A stretch of 64,000 nucleotides of DNA from Deferribacteres bacterium (GTDB lineage: Bacteria; Chrysiogenota; Deferribacteres; Deferribacterales; Geovibrionaceae): contig JAEWZN010000003.1 of assembly GCA_023395255.1 (NCBI GenBank), positions 248,001-312,000 on the forward strand, written 5' to 3'. The notes below the pieces were generated by a model. It was not told the DNA's origin. It did no database searches and worked only from the letters and a program-made list of their open reading frames with translations. Positions 1 through 8,777 of this stretch are shown here, piece after piece (within the stretch, counting starts at the first letter, position 1; every line of letters begins with the position of its first letter). The translations under genes were made by a program, and so were the position numbers.

Positions 1-439
1 AGACTTCCTCAAGGGGCTTACTGTTGTTCTGCCTGAGTTTGACAATGAGCCTGACAAAGAGGCCGTGGAAGTGGACGGCAGAATGCTTTATCCGGCTAAA
101 ATGGGCGGTGAGCTTCTGGCATACGCAGTGCAGAGCGTTTCGCCCAAGGGCTACAGCGGCGACATAGTCGTGCTGATGGGAGTGGATCTTGAAGGCAAGG
201 TCACGGGTATCGAGATCCTGAAACATGCTGAAACCCCCGGACTCGGCAACAAGATAGAGTTTCCGGAGTTCAGGGACAGCTTTAAAGGGCTCAGTAAAAA
301 TGATAACATCGCCGTTAAGAAAGATGGCGGCAATATAGAGCAGTTCAGCGGGGCGACTATTTCACCGCGCGCTGTCTGCGAAGCTGTCACGGCGGGACTC
401 GCCTTTATGGACAAAGCGCTTGCGGAGGTGAAAAAATGA
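1..439 (+). CDS. rnfG: RnfG, electron transport complex FMN-binding subunit (C-terminal part)
   Basis: The reading frame is open from base 2, so the gene begins before the window; about 145 residues are visible. RnfG is a periplasm-facing subunit of the Rnf complex, which couples ferredoxin:NAD+ electron transfer to ion pumping, and carries FMN covalently bound to a threonine. The segment FSGATISPRAV near the C-terminus matches the SGAT flavinylation motif. The stop overlaps the rnfE start by four bases (ATGA), which indicates translational coupling. The following order rnfE-rnfA-rnfB is the usual rnfCDGEAB order, so rnfC and rnfD probably lie just outside the window. Confidence 0.93.
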   Translation, partial: DFLKGLTVVLPEFDNEPDKEAVEVDGRMLYPAKMGGELLAYAVQSVSPKGYSGDIVVLMGVDLEGKVTGIEILKHAETPGLGNKIEFPEFRDSFKGLSKNDNIAVKKDGGNIEQFSGATISPRAVCEAVTAGLAFMDKALAEVKK

Positions 440-1056
440 GACTTTCCAGCCTTACAGACGGCATATTTAAGAACAACGCCGTTCTCAAACAGGTTCTGGG
501 GCTTTGTCCTGCCCTCGCGGTGACAACCTCCGCTGTGAACGGAATAGCCATGGGGCTTGCCACAACGGCAGTCCTTATCGGCTCGAACTCGGTTGTTTCG
601 CTGATAAAAAGCGTTATCCCCGCTAAGGTGCGTATTCCGGCTTTCATCGTTATCATAGCCAGCTTCGTTACGGTGGTCGATCTGATGATGAACGCCTTCG
701 TGCATGACCTTCATAAGGTTCTGGGGCTTTTCATTCCTTTGATAGTCGTTAACTGCGTGGTTCTGGGCAGGGCGGAAAGCTTCGCCTCCAAAAACGGCGT
801 GGGCGATTCCTTCCTTGATGCCGTGGGAACCGGACTGGGCTTCACTTTTGCTCTGTTTCTCCTCGGCGCGGTGAGAGAGGTTCTCGGCAACGGCTCCTTC
901 TTCGGTCTCGGTCTGTTCCCCGAAGGGTTCAGCCCGGCGATACTGATGATTCTGCCTCCGGGCGCATTCATCGTTCTCGGCTTCATACTGGCCGGAAACA
1001 ACTGGATAGAGGAAAGAAAGCGCGCGAAAGCGGGCAGGGCGGTGACAAATGGCTGA
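436..1056 (+). CDS. rnfE: RnfE, electron transport complex membrane subunit
   Basis: This is a 206-residue, highly hydrophobic protein of the RnfE/NqrD family, an integral membrane subunit of the Rnf ion pump with about six membrane segments. The N-terminal region ([20 protein letters not shown]) and the [14 protein letters not shown] segment are typical of RnfE and of its paralogue RnfA, which carry related conserved cysteines. The start ATG overlaps the rnfG stop, and the 3' end overlaps rnfA by eight bases, as expected for an operon. The length is normal for the family. Confidence 0.95.
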   Translation: MRLSSLTDGIFKNNAVLKQVLGLCPALAVTTSAVNGIAMGLATTAVLIGSNSVVSLIKSVIPAKVRIPAFIVIIASFVTVVDLMMNAFVHDLHKVLGLFIPLIVVNCVVLGRAESFASKNGVGDSFLDAVGTGLGFTFALFLLGAVREVLGNGSFFGLGLFPEGFSPAILMILPPGAFIVLGFILAGNNWIEERKRAKAGRAVTNG

Positions 1057-1627
1057 GCTTGCTCTGGTATTTGTCGGGGCGGTACTGGTTAACAACTTCG
1101 TTCTCAGCCGCTTCCTCGGAATATGCCCGTTCTTCGGCGTTTCAAGGCAGGTAGACACTGCAATAGGCATGAGCCTCGCCGTTACCTTCGTAATGGCAGT
1201 GGCAGGTGTGATAACATGGATTATTCAGTACACAGTGCTGGATAAATTCGGCATAGGCTACCTCCAGACAATAGTTTTCATACTGGTGATCGCATCTCTG
1301 GTGCAGTTCGTTGAAATGGTTATAGAGAAGACCTCGCCTGATCTCTACAAGAGCCTCGGAATCTTCCTGCCGCTTATCACCACCAACTGCGCGATTCTCG
1401 GCGCCGCGATCATTAACATACAGTCAGGCTTCGGCTTTGTGACAATGCTTGTGTTCACCATCGGCTCCGCTCTGGGTTTCGGGCTTGCTCTCGTGCTTTT
1501 CGCCGGGCTCAGAGAGAGAACAGAGCTCTCAGACATTCCGTACCTGTTCAAAGGAGTGCCCATAGCCTTCATAACGGCGGGAATCCTTGCGCTTGCCTTC
1601 ATGGGCTTCAGCGGACTGGTTAAGTAG
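1049..1627 (+). CDS. rnfA: RnfA, electron transport complex membrane subunit
   Basis: A 192-residue polytopic membrane protein of the RnfA/NqrE family. Characteristic segments are [18 protein letters not shown] near the N-terminus and [14 protein letters not shown] in the middle; the paired cysteines of RnfA and RnfE are thought to bind an intramembrane FeS centre. It overlaps the end of rnfE and is followed eight bases later by rnfB with an AGGTGAAG ribosome binding site. The length is normal. Confidence 0.95.
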   Translation: MAELALVFVGAVLVNNFVLSRFLGICPFFGVSRQVDTAIGMSLAVTFVMAVAGVITWIIQYTVLDKFGIGYLQTIVFILVIASLVQFVEMVIEKTSPDLYKSLGIFLPLITTNCAILGAAIINIQSGFGFVTMLVFTIGSALGFGLALVLFAGLRERTELSDIPYLFKGVPIAFITAGILALAFMGFSGLVK

Positions 1628-1635
1628 GTGAAGAT

Positions 1636-2418
1636 ATGACATCAGCAATACTGACAATGCTTTCGACCGGATTTGTTGCCGGTTTCGGGCTTATGATAGC
1701 TTCAAAGAAGTTCCACGTTGAAAAAGACCCCCGCATTGAGCAGGTGGTTAACCTGCTCCCCGCGGCAAACTGCGGCGGCTGCGGGTTTCCCGGCTGCGGC
1801 GCTTTGGCTGAATCCATAGTTAAGGGCAAGTCCGCCCCGAACTCCTGCCCGGTTCTTGGTGCTGAAAGCGCTGCGGAGATAGCCGCCCTTCTGGGGATTG
1901 AGCTTGGCTCAAACGTGCGGAAAGTCGCCAGAGTCCGCTGCAAAGGCGGCCGGGCGGAAGCTCCTGAAAAATATGATTACTACGGCCCCCGTGACTGCCA
2001 CAGTGTAAACCTGCTTTCGGGCGGAAACAAGCTCTGCTCATACGGATGTCTGGGTGAGGGAAGCTGTGTTAAGGCCTGCGGGTTTGATGCCATGTATATG
2101 GATGAAAACCGTCTGCCGGTTATAGTCGAGGAGAAATGCACCTCCTGCGGTATGTGTGTAAAGGCATGCCCCAGAAGCATAATAACCATTATCGAACAGG
2201 ACAAGCCGTTTGTAGTCGCCTGCATGTCAAAAGACAAGGGCGGGGATGTTAAAAAAGCCTGTTCTGTGGGCTGCATAGGCTGTAAGCTCTGCGTTAAAAA
2301 CTGCCCTGTAACTGCTATTCAGGTGGAGAACTTCCTTGCCGTGATAGACCCAGACATCTGCATAAACTGCGGAAAGTGTGAGGAAGTCTGCCCCACGAAG
2401 GCGATAAAAAAGTTTTAA
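1636..2418 (+). CDS. rnfB: RnfB, ferredoxin-type iron-sulfur subunit of Rnf
   Basis: This 260-residue protein has an N-terminal membrane anchor (about residues 5-25). It is followed by the Fe-S domain [15 protein letters not shown] with a downstream cysteine in NSCPV, and then by several ferredoxin-like clusters: [24 protein letters not shown] and [12 protein letters not shown]. RnfB takes electrons from ferredoxin and feeds the membrane subunits. It is the last gene of the rnf operon here: the next 160 bases hold repeat-like sequence and a rho-independent terminator. Confidence 0.95.
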   Translation: MTSAILTMLSTGFVAGFGLMIASKKFHVEKDPRIEQVVNLLPAANCGGCGFPGCGALAESIVKGKSAPNSCPVLGAESAAEIAALLGIELGSNVRKVARVRCKGGRAEAPEKYDYYGPRDCHSVNLLSGGNKLCSYGCLGEGSCVKACGFDAMYMDENRLPVIVEEKCTSCGMCVKACPRSIITIIEQDKPFVVACMSKDKGGDVKKACSVGCIGCKLCVKNCPVTAIQVENFLAVIDPDICINCGKCEEVCPTKAIKKF

Positions 2419-2439
2419 ACCGCTTTGAGACTGCTTCAC

Positions 2440-2545
2440 TTCGTTAGCTGTGACAGGAAACTTATGCGGCGTTGCTCTGAACGGAAGCGAAGAGTCTCAG
2501 GAACATGTCCGGTAAGAGATTCTTCACTGCGTTCAGAATGACAGA
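2440..2545. repeat. Dispersed repeat containing the TTCACTGCGTTCAGAATGAC motif
   Basis: This stretch between rnfB and its terminator carries GAGATTCTTCACTGCGTTCAGAATGAC. The same sequence appears inverted near 42165-42200 and in a related palindromic form at 49432-49501. Repeats of this type (GTCATTCTGA..GAAGAATCTC) are scattered in many bacterial genomes. No coding sense is apparent. Confidence 0.5.
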
Positions 2546-2575
2546 AAGAAGAAACTATCGTTTGCAATCAGCCTC

Positions 2576-2598
2576 AAGCCGCCTTCCGGCGGCTTTTT
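2576..2598 (+). terminator. Rho-independent terminator of the rnf operon
   Basis: An eight-base-pair stem AAGCCGCC / GGCGGCTT with a TTCC loop is followed by a run of T. It lies about 160 bases after the rnfB stop on the same strand. Confidence 0.85.
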
Positions 2599-2680
2599 CA
2601 TTTTTCCCCTCAAGTATCTGCTGTTTTTTTCGATGATCTTCTTAGCTCTTTACGGATATGCACGGAGGCGGCCGCTATAT

Positions 2681-2998
2681 ATGACTGAATATTTAGACAG
2701 GGATCTCATTCTGGAAAACAAGATTGCGCTTCTGAACAGGCTCAGTAATTTTTATAAGGTCAGCAGTCTTTTTTTCAATCTCAGGAGCGATATGATTATC
2801 ACCGCGAATGAGCAGTACGCAGAGGATTCCTCCGGCGATACGGGCGGAACCATGGGCAGAATCCTTGCCGAAAGAATAAAACGCATTATTGAAAATACAA
2901 ACCTTTTAGAGAGCGCAGTTGAGGACGGCTCCGAAAACTCCAGAAAAAAGAATGAGTTAAAGAAAAAACTGATTCGTCTCACTCAGGAAAAAGAGTAA
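2681..2998 (+). CDS. Small hypothetical protein, charged C-terminus
   Basis: I do not recognise this protein. The frame is open from an ATG at 2633, which would add a 16-residue hydrophobic/basic start. The ATG at 2681 (MTEYLDRD...) has a GGAGG 12 bases upstream and gives a 105-residue soluble protein, so I prefer it. The C-terminal third is rich in Lys and Glu and is probably helical. It sits alone between the rnf terminator and a lipoprotein gene. A short membrane-anchored form from 2633 is the alternative. Confidence 0.55.
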   Translation: MTEYLDRDLILENKIALLNRLSNFYKVSSLFFNLRSDMIITANEQYAEDSSGDTGGTMGRILAERIKRIIENTNLLESAVEDGSENSRKKNELKKKLIRLTQEKE

Positions 2999-3085
2999 AA
3001 AAGTACCTTGACGTAACCCCTTCCGCTGACCTATCATAAGTCGTTTTAACCATCGTAATTTAACCTTTTTTTCGGAGGAACGGGG

Positions 3086-3685
3086 ATGAAAAAAATCCTT
3101 CTGCTTGCTCTTGCTTTGTTCATTTTCGGATGCGGGGCAAAAACCAATGTTGAGAAAGTCAACTATTCAAAAAACTTTTCCCCATCGATTATGAGCAGGG
3201 TTGCCGTGCTTGATTTTACGGTTGTTAACGGACTGAGGTATGACTCATCAAACATAGCTGACAGGTTCACTGCGGAGCTTGTGGGTTCCGAGCTTTTCAC
3301 AGTTGTGGACAGAAAAGATGTGGACAAGGTTATGAAAGAAGTGGGGTACCAGTTTAAAAATTCAGAGATAGGCACTCTGGATGATAAAACAATCCAGAAA
3401 CTCCAGCAGATCGGAGCCGACACTCTTCTCACAGGAAAGCTTATATCATTCAATCAGGACTTTAAAGGGCGGGAAAGGGTGTACTCCGAAGCCCACCTCA
3501 CCGCAAAGCTCATCAGAATAGAAACAGGCGAGGTTGTGTGGTCTGCGGAGATTCTGAAAAGCTCCAAACCGGACAAGATCCGCAAGGAAGCTTCCCATCC
3601 GGAGGAGCTTCTTTCCGACATAATAAAAACCATGTGCGTACCGCTGAAAACAGAGAATAAATTCAGACGTATTATTAAGATGTAG
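3086..3685 (+). CDS. CsgG/HfaB-like outer-membrane lipoprotein
   Basis: The protein has 199 residues with a clear lipoprotein signal: MKK, a Leu/Ala-rich core, then IFGC with the lipidated cysteine at position 16. After that come features of the CsgG-like fold: an early VAVLDFTVVNG strand, then DRFTAELVGSELFTVVDRKDVDKV and IGADTLLTGKLISF, and late VYSEAHLTAKLIRIETGEVVW. These segments are typical of CsgG/FlgO-type lipoproteins that assemble at the outer membrane. The start has a TCGGAGG ribosome binding site. Curli genes are absent nearby, so a secretion role is not implied. It ends nine bases before pyrF. Confidence 0.75.
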   Translation: MKKILLLALALFIFGCGAKTNVEKVNYSKNFSPSIMSRVAVLDFTVVNGLRYDSSNIADRFTAELVGSELFTVVDRKDVDKVMKEVGYQFKNSEIGTLDDKTIQKLQQIGADTLLTGKLISFNQDFKGRERVYSEAHLTAKLIRIETGEVVWSAEILKSSKPDKIRKEASHPEELLSDIIKTMCVPLKTENKFRRIIKM

Positions 3686-3693
3686 GTGATTAT

Positions 3694-4401
3694 GTGAAGC
3701 CGGAAATTATTGTTGCGCTGGACTACAGCGATATTAAACCAGTTAAAGAGATAGTCAGAAGGATAGGCAGCGCCGTAAACTGGTATAAGGTGGGGCTGGA
3801 GCTTTTTGTCTCACACGGGCAGGAAGCGCTTGAGTTTCTTAAGAGTGAGAACAAAAACATCTTCCTTGATCTCAAGTTTCATGACATCCCGAATACCGTT
3901 GCGGGTGCGATGCACTCCTCCCTGAAATACGGCGTGGATATGGTGAATGTGCATGCTCAGGGCGGGATTGAGATGATGAAAACCGCCGCTGATTCCATGA
4001 GGGAGGAATGCGCCAGGAGAGGCGTGAAGGCTCCTCTTGTGATCGCTGTGACTCTCCTGACCAGTCTGGATGAAAAATACCTCGAAAAATACAATATAGG
4101 TTTCAGCAGTTCTGCTGATTATGTTCTGCATCTGGCAAAAACAGTGCAGGAAGCGGGGCTTGACGGAGTTGTCTCCTCCGCAAAGGAAACCGGAATAATA
4201 AAAACAGATCTGGGGGCGGACTTCATAACTGTCACACCGGGTATAAGACCTCTTGATTCTTCTGCGGACGATCAGAAAAGGGTGGTAACTCCTGCTGATG
4301 CGAAAAAACTAGGTACAGACTATATTGTGGTCGGCAGACCCATAACCAAAGCGGAAGATCCGTATCTTGCCGCAGTCAGAATAAGTGAGGAAATGAGATA
4401 A
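3694..4401 (+). CDS. pyrF: Orotidine 5'-phosphate decarboxylase
   Basis: PyrF converts OMP to UMP in pyrimidine synthesis. The 235-residue protein carries the catalytic D-x-K-x-x-D motif in FLDLKFHDIPNT (D59, K61, D64) and the phosphate-binding VTPGIRP and YIVVGRPI segments near the C-terminus. The start is GTG; an ATG two bases earlier runs straight into a stop and is unusable. An AGGTGAT ribosome binding site precedes it. It overlaps pyrE by one base, so the two last steps of UMP synthesis are co-expressed. Confidence 0.96.
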   Translation: MKPEIIVALDYSDIKPVKEIVRRIGSAVNWYKVGLELFVSHGQEALEFLKSENKNIFLDLKFHDIPNTVAGAMHSSLKYGVDMVNVHAQGGIEMMKTAADSMREECARRGVKAPLVIAVTLLTSLDEKYLEKYNIGFSSSADYVLHLAKTVQEAGLDGVVSSAKETGIIKTDLGADFITVTPGIRPLDSSADDQKRVVTPADAKKLGTDYIVVGRPITKAEDPYLAAVRISEEMR

Positions 4402-4979
4402 TGACAAACGAACAGATTCTGGAAGTATTCAACAAGCACAACGCACTCCTTGAAGGGCATTTTCTGCTCTCCTCCGGCCTCCACAGCGACAAGTATCTCC
4501 AGTGCGCGCTGATCATGCAGTATCCGGCAATAGCCGAAAGACTCATTAACGATCTCGTGCTCCAGACCTACCATCTGGAATTTACCACGGTGGTAAGCCC
4601 CGCCATAGGCGGCATACGCTTCGGTTATGAATTTGCCAGACAGCTCAGGAAGCGTTCTCTTTTCACTGAAAGAGTGGATGATGTCGTGCAGTTCCGCAGG
4701 GGATTCGTCATGAAGCCGAATGAAAAGGTTGTTATAGCAGAAGATGTTGTAACCACAGGTAAATCCACAAAAGAATGCATGAAGGCTGTCCGTGACGCGG
4801 GCGGGGATATTCAGGCTGTTGTGAGCCTTGTTGACAGAAGCAGCGGCGAAGCCCAGTTTGATGTTCCGTTCATTTCGCTTCTCCAGATAGATGTTCATAC
4901 ATACGACCCTGCGGACTGTCCCCTCTGCAGACAGGGAACTCCCGCCATAAAACCCGGCAGCAGGAACTCCAAGGCTTAA
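4401..4979 (+). CDS. pyrE: Orotate phosphoribosyltransferase, Thermus-type
   Basis: PyrE joins orotate and PRPP to make OMP. The 192-residue sequence contains the PRPP loop VVIAEDVVTTGKST (about residues 110-123) and LSSGLHSDKYLQCA near the N-terminus. The C-terminal CPLCRQGTPAIKPGSR tail is typical of the Thermus-family OPRTs rather than the enterobacterial type. The gene immediately follows pyrF and is closed by a strong terminator. Confidence 0.95.
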   Translation: MTNEQILEVFNKHNALLEGHFLLSSGLHSDKYLQCALIMQYPAIAERLINDLVLQTYHLEFTTVVSPAIGGIRFGYEFARQLRKRSLFTERVDDVVQFRRGFVMKPNEKVVIAEDVVTTGKSTKECMKAVRDAGGDIQAVVSLVDRSSGEAQFDVPFISLLQIDVHTYDPADCPLCRQGTPAIKPGSRNSKA

Positions 4980-5001
4980 ATTTTTTTAAAAACAAACCGA
5001 T

Positions 5002-5040
5002 ATATTAAGGAGGAGGCTCTTACCCCTCCTTAATATTTTT
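5002..5040 (+). terminator. Terminator after pyrFE
   Basis: A perfect 12-base-pair stem, ATATTAAGGAGG / CCTCCTTAATAT, with an 11-base loop is followed by TTTTT. It ends the pyrF-pyrE unit, so the PilZ gene downstream has its own promoter. Confidence 0.88.
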
Positions 5041-5111
5041 AATTTACAAATAAATCGTATAGACTAATATAAATCATACCAGTTTCGTTTTAAATAGACG
5101 GTGACGTATCA

Positions 5112-5777
5112 GTGGAAAAATATACAAATGTTGACAAATTTCTGATAATAAATCAGAAAATTATTCTGGACGTAAAGTTTGGCGAGTATCCCGGCGTGTT
5201 TGACTCCCGCATTGAGGATATTAAGAACAAGAGTATATATATAACCATGCCCAGCCAAAAAGGTTTTCCTGTGCCTTTGGCAGTCGGGGTCAGTGTAAAT
5301 GTTTCATATGTCGGCGACGGCGGCCGTTTCAGCTTTCAGTCCAAGGTGCTGTCAAGGCTTAAGGAACAGATCCCCATGCTTGAGTTAGAGAAACCCTCGG
5401 TTGTTTTCAGGAAGGAACTGCGAGAGTTTTTCAGGATAAACACAGGAGCCAAGGTGAAAATCCTCGCTTCATATGAGGATGACAGGGGCAATCCCGTTGA
5501 TGATGTATTTGACGCTTACGTGCAGGATATATCAGGAGGCGGAATGAGGGTTACTGCCGGATACAGGCTTGAACACAGGCAGGAAGTTGAGATATACTTC
5601 GGTGATATGGTTCCTGAACTAAAATCCGCAAGAGCCGCCGTAATGCGCAGTGTGGCTCATGAAGACCAGAGATATGAGGCCGGGCTTAAGTTCCTCGGAA
5701 TGAACACTGTTGACAGAGATAAAGTAATTAAATATGTTTTTAAAAGACAGCTCGAACTGAGAAAACTCATAGGCTAG
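5112..5777 (+). CDS. PilZ domain protein, YcgR-like c-di-GMP effector
   Basis: This 221-residue protein has a YcgR-N-like beta domain (about residues 12-95) followed by a PilZ domain. The c-di-GMP signature is complete: RxxxR at R100-R104 (FRKELREF) and D-I-S-G-G-G-M at about 139-145. YcgR-type proteins bind c-di-GMP and slow the flagellar motor or tune surface behaviour. The start is GTG with only a weak ribosome binding site. The STAS protein follows ten bases later. No flagellar genes are in the window, so the target is unknown. Confidence 0.87.
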   Translation: MEKYTNVDKFLIINQKIILDVKFGEYPGVFDSRIEDIKNKSIYITMPSQKGFPVPLAVGVSVNVSYVGDGGRFSFQSKVLSRLKEQIPMLELEKPSVVFRKELREFFRINTGAKVKILASYEDDRGNPVDDVFDAYVQDISGGGMRVTAGYRLEHRQEVEIYFGDMVPELKSARAAVMRSVAHEDQRYEAGLKFLGMNTVDRDKVIKYVFKRQLELRKLIG

Positions 5778-5786
5778 GTGCTAATA

Positions 5787-6131
5787 ATGGCGTTCAGCAG
5801 AGAAATTAAGGATTTTAGCGGAAAAACAGTGGAAGTGTTGTACCCTCTCCACGAAATTGACTCTTATAACGGGGAGGAAATGAAAACCTTCATCATCGAA
5901 CACGATTCGTATGATGCCGTTATAGTCAATTTTTCCAGAGTAAACTACCTTAACAGTTCAGGGCTGCGTGAGCTGATTCAGATATTAAAATTTCTGAAAG
6001 AAAGGGGAAAGCTTCTTTTCCTCACCAACCTAAGCGAAGAGATTAATAAAATTTTCGACAGTACCAACCTGCACAGACTTTTCAGCATCCATCCCACGGA
6101 CGAAACAGCAGGTACTATTCTGGAAGGCTGA
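5787..6131 (+). CDS. STAS-domain anti-sigma factor antagonist-like protein
   Basis: About 114 residues form a single STAS domain, with the phosphorylatable serine in VNYLNSSGLRELI (about S57/S58). Such proteins bind a partner-switching kinase or anti-sigma factor in the unphosphorylated state. I chose ATG 5787 because GTG 5778 is itself part of the AGGTG ribosome binding site. No kinase/anti-sigma partner is adjacent; the upstream PilZ gene is probably in the same transcript. The stop overlaps the rlmN start. Confidence 0.85.
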   Translation: MAFSREIKDFSGKTVEVLYPLHEIDSYNGEEMKTFIIEHDSYDAVIVNFSRVNYLNSSGLRELIQILKFLKERGKLLFLTNLSEEINKIFDSTNLHRLFSIHPTDETAGTILEG

Positions 6132-7207
6132 TGCCGCAAATCAATACTGACTTAATAATGCTGGACTCTATGTCCAAAGAGACGATGCGCGAATATTTCG
6201 CGGAGATCGGCTTTGAAAAATTCCGTGCCAATCAGATTTTCGACTGGATTCATAATAAGCGTGTGCTCGATTTTGAGCAGATGACGAACCTCTCAAAAAA
6301 GCTCCGTGAAAAGCTTATTGCCGAATGCGGGTTCACTCAGTTTGAGGTGATAAAAGAGCAGCGCTCCATGCAGGACGACTCCATGAAGCTCCTCTTCCGC
6401 CTTAGTGACGGAAACATGATTGAGGCTGTAACCCTGCGCGATTTTGACCGCGCCACGGGCTGTATATCCACTCAGGTGGGCTGCCGCATGGGGTGTGTCT
6501 TCTGCTCCACGGCGAAGATGGGCTTCATCCGCAACCTCACTGTGGGGGAAATACTCCTTCAGGTGCGCACCATGGACAACATGCTTCGTGCTGAGGGGCG
6601 CAGGCTGACCAACCTTGTTTTCATGGGGATGGGCGAACCGCTGGACAACCTTGAAAACCTTCTTCCTGCGATTACTGTTCTGCTGGATGACAACGGCTAC
6701 GGCTTTTCATACCGCAGGATAACAGTGTCCACCTCCGGTCTCACCGATAAGCTGCCGAAGCTTTTCGAGCTTGATAAGCCTGTGAATCTCGCCGTTTCCA
6801 TCAACGCGCCTACTCAGGCTAAGAGGGAGAAGATAATGCCCATTTCCAGAAAGTTCCCTCTGGATGAGCTTATGCGTGTGGTGAGGTCACTTCCTGTCAG
6901 CAAGCACAAAATGATAATGATAGAGTATGTTCTTCTCAAAGGGTTTAATGACTCAGAAGAGGATGCCAGAGCCTTTGCAAAGCTTATCAGAGGCATGCCT
7001 GTAAAGGTAAACCTCATCGCATACAACAACTCCAAGGACGGCGAGTTCAGAAGCTCCGGGGAAAAAGAAACTTTAAAATTTCAGCAATATCTGATACAAG
7101 AGAGGATCGGTACTTTTATCAGAAAGAGCCTCGGAAGCGACATTGACGGAGCCTGCGGGCAGCTTTACGCCAAAACGGCAAAGGAAAAAGGTGATGACAA
7201 TGGCTGA
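6131..7207 (+). CDS. rlmN: 23S rRNA (A2503-C2) methyltransferase RlmN
   Basis: RlmN is a radical-SAM enzyme methylating A2503 of 23S rRNA and A37 of some tRNAs. The 358-residue sequence shows the CxxxCxxC cluster motif in CRMGCVFC (C118, C122, C125), [13 protein letters not shown], and the conserved C-terminal cysteine in [10 protein letters not shown] that forms the methyl-transfer intermediate. The start is fused to the preceding stop (TGATG), and the end overlaps the peroxiredoxin gene by eight bases. Confidence 0.96.
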   Translation: MPQINTDLIMLDSMSKETMREYFAEIGFEKFRANQIFDWIHNKRVLDFEQMTNLSKKLREKLIAECGFTQFEVIKEQRSMQDDSMKLLFRLSDGNMIEAVTLRDFDRATGCISTQVGCRMGCVFCSTAKMGFIRNLTVGEILLQVRTMDNMLRAEGRRLTNLVFMGMGEPLDNLENLLPAITVLLDDNGYGFSYRRITVSTSGLTDKLPKLFELDKPVNLAVSINAPTQAKREKIMPISRKFPLDELMRVVRSLPVSKHKMIMIEYVLLKGFNDSEEDARAFAKLIRGMPVKVNLIAYNNSKDGEFRSSGEKETLKFQQYLIQERIGTFIRKSLGSDIDGACGQLYAKTAKEKGDDNG

Positions 7208-7661
7208 ACTCAAAGCGGGTGATCCCGCCCCGGATTTTTCTCTGGAAGGTGATGACGGCAGGTCTTATTCACTCTCTGATTTCAGCGGAGAAAAAATCGT
7301 TCTCTATTTCTACCCCAGAGACAACACTCCGGGCTGCACAACGGAAGCCCGCGAATTCACCGCGCTTGCTAAGGAATACGCCGAAGAAGGCTACAGGATA
7401 ATCGGCGTCAGTCCGGACAGCGCAGCCAGCCACAAGAAATTCAAGGAAAAATATGAGCTTGAGATTCTGCTCCTCTCCGATCCGGATAAAGTGTGCGCCG
7501 CGGCTTTCGGCGCATACGGCGAAAAGAAGAACTATGGTGTGAAATACATGGGTATAATCCGTTCCACCTTCGTCATCGATACTGATGGAACAGTGCTTAA
7601 GGCGTTTAAAAACGTCAGGGCAAAGGGGCACGCGGAAAAAGTGCTGTGTGAACTGAGATGA
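7200..7661 (+). CDS. bcp: Peroxiredoxin, Bcp/PrxQ family
   Basis: A thiol peroxidase of 153 residues that reduces H2O2 and organic peroxides. The peroxidatic cysteine is C46 in [12 protein letters not shown]. The usual PrxQ resolving cysteine five residues later is arginine here (TTEAREF), so recycling must use another cysteine (C99 or the one near the C-terminus) or an outside thiol. ATG 7200 is chosen over ATG 7194 because AAAGGTG then sits at a normal distance. It overlaps rlmN upstream and xseB downstream. Confidence 0.9.
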   Translation: MAELKAGDPAPDFSLEGDDGRSYSLSDFSGEKIVLYFYPRDNTPGCTTEAREFTALAKEYAEEGYRIIGVSPDSAASHKKFKEKYELEILLLSDPDKVCAAAFGAYGEKKNYGVKYMGIIRSTFVIDTDGTVLKAFKNVRAKGHAEKVLCELR

Positions 7662-7885
7662 AAGAGACAGGCGCTTTTGAAACCAAGCTGAAAAGGCTTG
7701 AGGAAATAGTGGAAAAGCTTGAGAACTCAGAGCTTGATATAGAAACCACGCTGGCTCTCTTTCAGGAAGGGATGCAGCTTGGCCGTGAATCGCGCAGAAT
7801 GCTTGATGAAATAGAGATAAAGGTCAATAAGGTTCTCAGCGCTGACAGCGAAGGGAACATCCGCACGGAGCCCGCCGATGAATGA
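7658..7885 (+). CDS. xseB: Exodeoxyribonuclease VII small subunit
   Basis: This 75-residue helical protein has the XseB pattern [20 protein letters not shown] followed by [20 protein letters not shown]. It partners with XseA in single-strand DNA degradation; xseA is not in the window. The start overlaps the peroxiredoxin stop (ATGA) and the end overlaps ispA by eight bases. The xseB-ispA-dxs order is common in bacteria and supports the call. Confidence 0.93.
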   Translation: MKETGAFETKLKRLEEIVEKLENSELDIETTLALFQEGMQLGRESRRMLDEIEIKVNKVLSADSEGNIRTEPADE

Positions 7886-8777
7886 TTTCAATCTGAAAGG
7901 CTATGTTGGCTTCTGGGCGGAGCGTGTTGAAAAATTTTTCGAAAGCTATATGGTTCCCGCTGATATTCATGCGTCAGGGCTTCTGAAATCCATGAACTAC
8001 AGCCTGTCCGCAGGGGGCAAGCGTATGCGCCCCGCGGTGATATTTTCATCCTTCGGCATATTCGACAACTATTTTGATAAAGTAACTCCGTACGCCGCTG
8101 CTGTTGAGGTTCTGCATACCTACTCCCTCATTCATGACGATCTTCCCGCTATGGATAATGACGATTTCCGCAGGGGCAAGCCCACGAACCATAAGGTTTT
8201 CGGTGAGGCTACGGCAATTCTTGCCGGAGATGCGCTGCTTACCAAGGCGTTTGAGATAATGCTGAATAAAGAGATCAACCCCGATATTGAAGCTCCGCTC
8301 ATGGCGGAAGCAGCCTTTAAACTGGCACTAGCCGCGGGTGACAAGGGGATGGTGGGCGGTCAGTTCGCCGATATGCAGGCAGAAAAGACAGACCCGGAGG
8401 CTGAGACTGTGGACTATATCCACATGCACAAAACAGCAAGCCTCATTGCCTACTGCGCAGAGCTTGGCGCTATACTCGGCTACGGGGAAGAGATAGACAA
8501 AGCAAACATGAAAGCCTACGGCAGGAAAATAGGGCTGGCCTTTCAGGTGGTGGACGATGTGCTTGATGTCACCTCCACGTCCGAGGAACTGGGTAAATCC
8601 ATAGGCAAGGACGAGGCAGAGGGCAAGGCGACATACGCTGCCCTTTACGGGGTTGAAAGGTCGATGAAAATCGCCTCCGAACTAACAGCGGAGGCAATAG
8701 CCATAGTAGAGCCTTACGGCAAGGCTGCAAGGCCGTGCATAGAGATAGCCAAGTACGTACTGGAGCGTAAGAACTAG
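7878..8777 (+). CDS. ispA: Polyprenyl (farnesyl/geranylgeranyl) diphosphate synthase
   Basis: A 299-residue trans-prenyltransferase that condenses IPP with allylic diphosphates. The first Asp-rich motif is HDDLPAMDNDD (about 86-96), with GGKRMRP before it and the second motif DDVLDV around residue 222. The exact chain length (C15 or C20) cannot be told from sequence alone. It is immediately followed by dxs with no gap, linking it to isoprenoid precursor supply for quinones and cell-wall carriers. Confidence 0.93.
   Translation: MNDFNLKGYVGFWAERVEKFFESYMVPADIHASGLLKSMNYSLSAGGKRMRPAVIFSSFGIFDNYFDKVTPYAAAVEVLHTYSLIHDDLPAMDNDDFRRGKPTNHKVFGEATAILAGDALLTKAFEIMLNKEINPDIEAPLMAEAAFKLALAAGDKGMVGGQFADMQAEKTDPEAETVDYIHMHKTASLIAYCAELGAILGYGEEIDKANMKAYGRKIGLAFQVVDDVLDVTSTSEELGKSIGKDEAEGKATYAALYGVERSMKIASELTAEAIAIVEPYGKAARPCIEIAKYVLERKN

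Noticed and set aside
151..1170. Long minus-strand open frame across rnfG/rnfE
   Set aside because: Shadow of the rnf genes in a GC-rich third-position frame; no protein-family signal or ribosome binding site.
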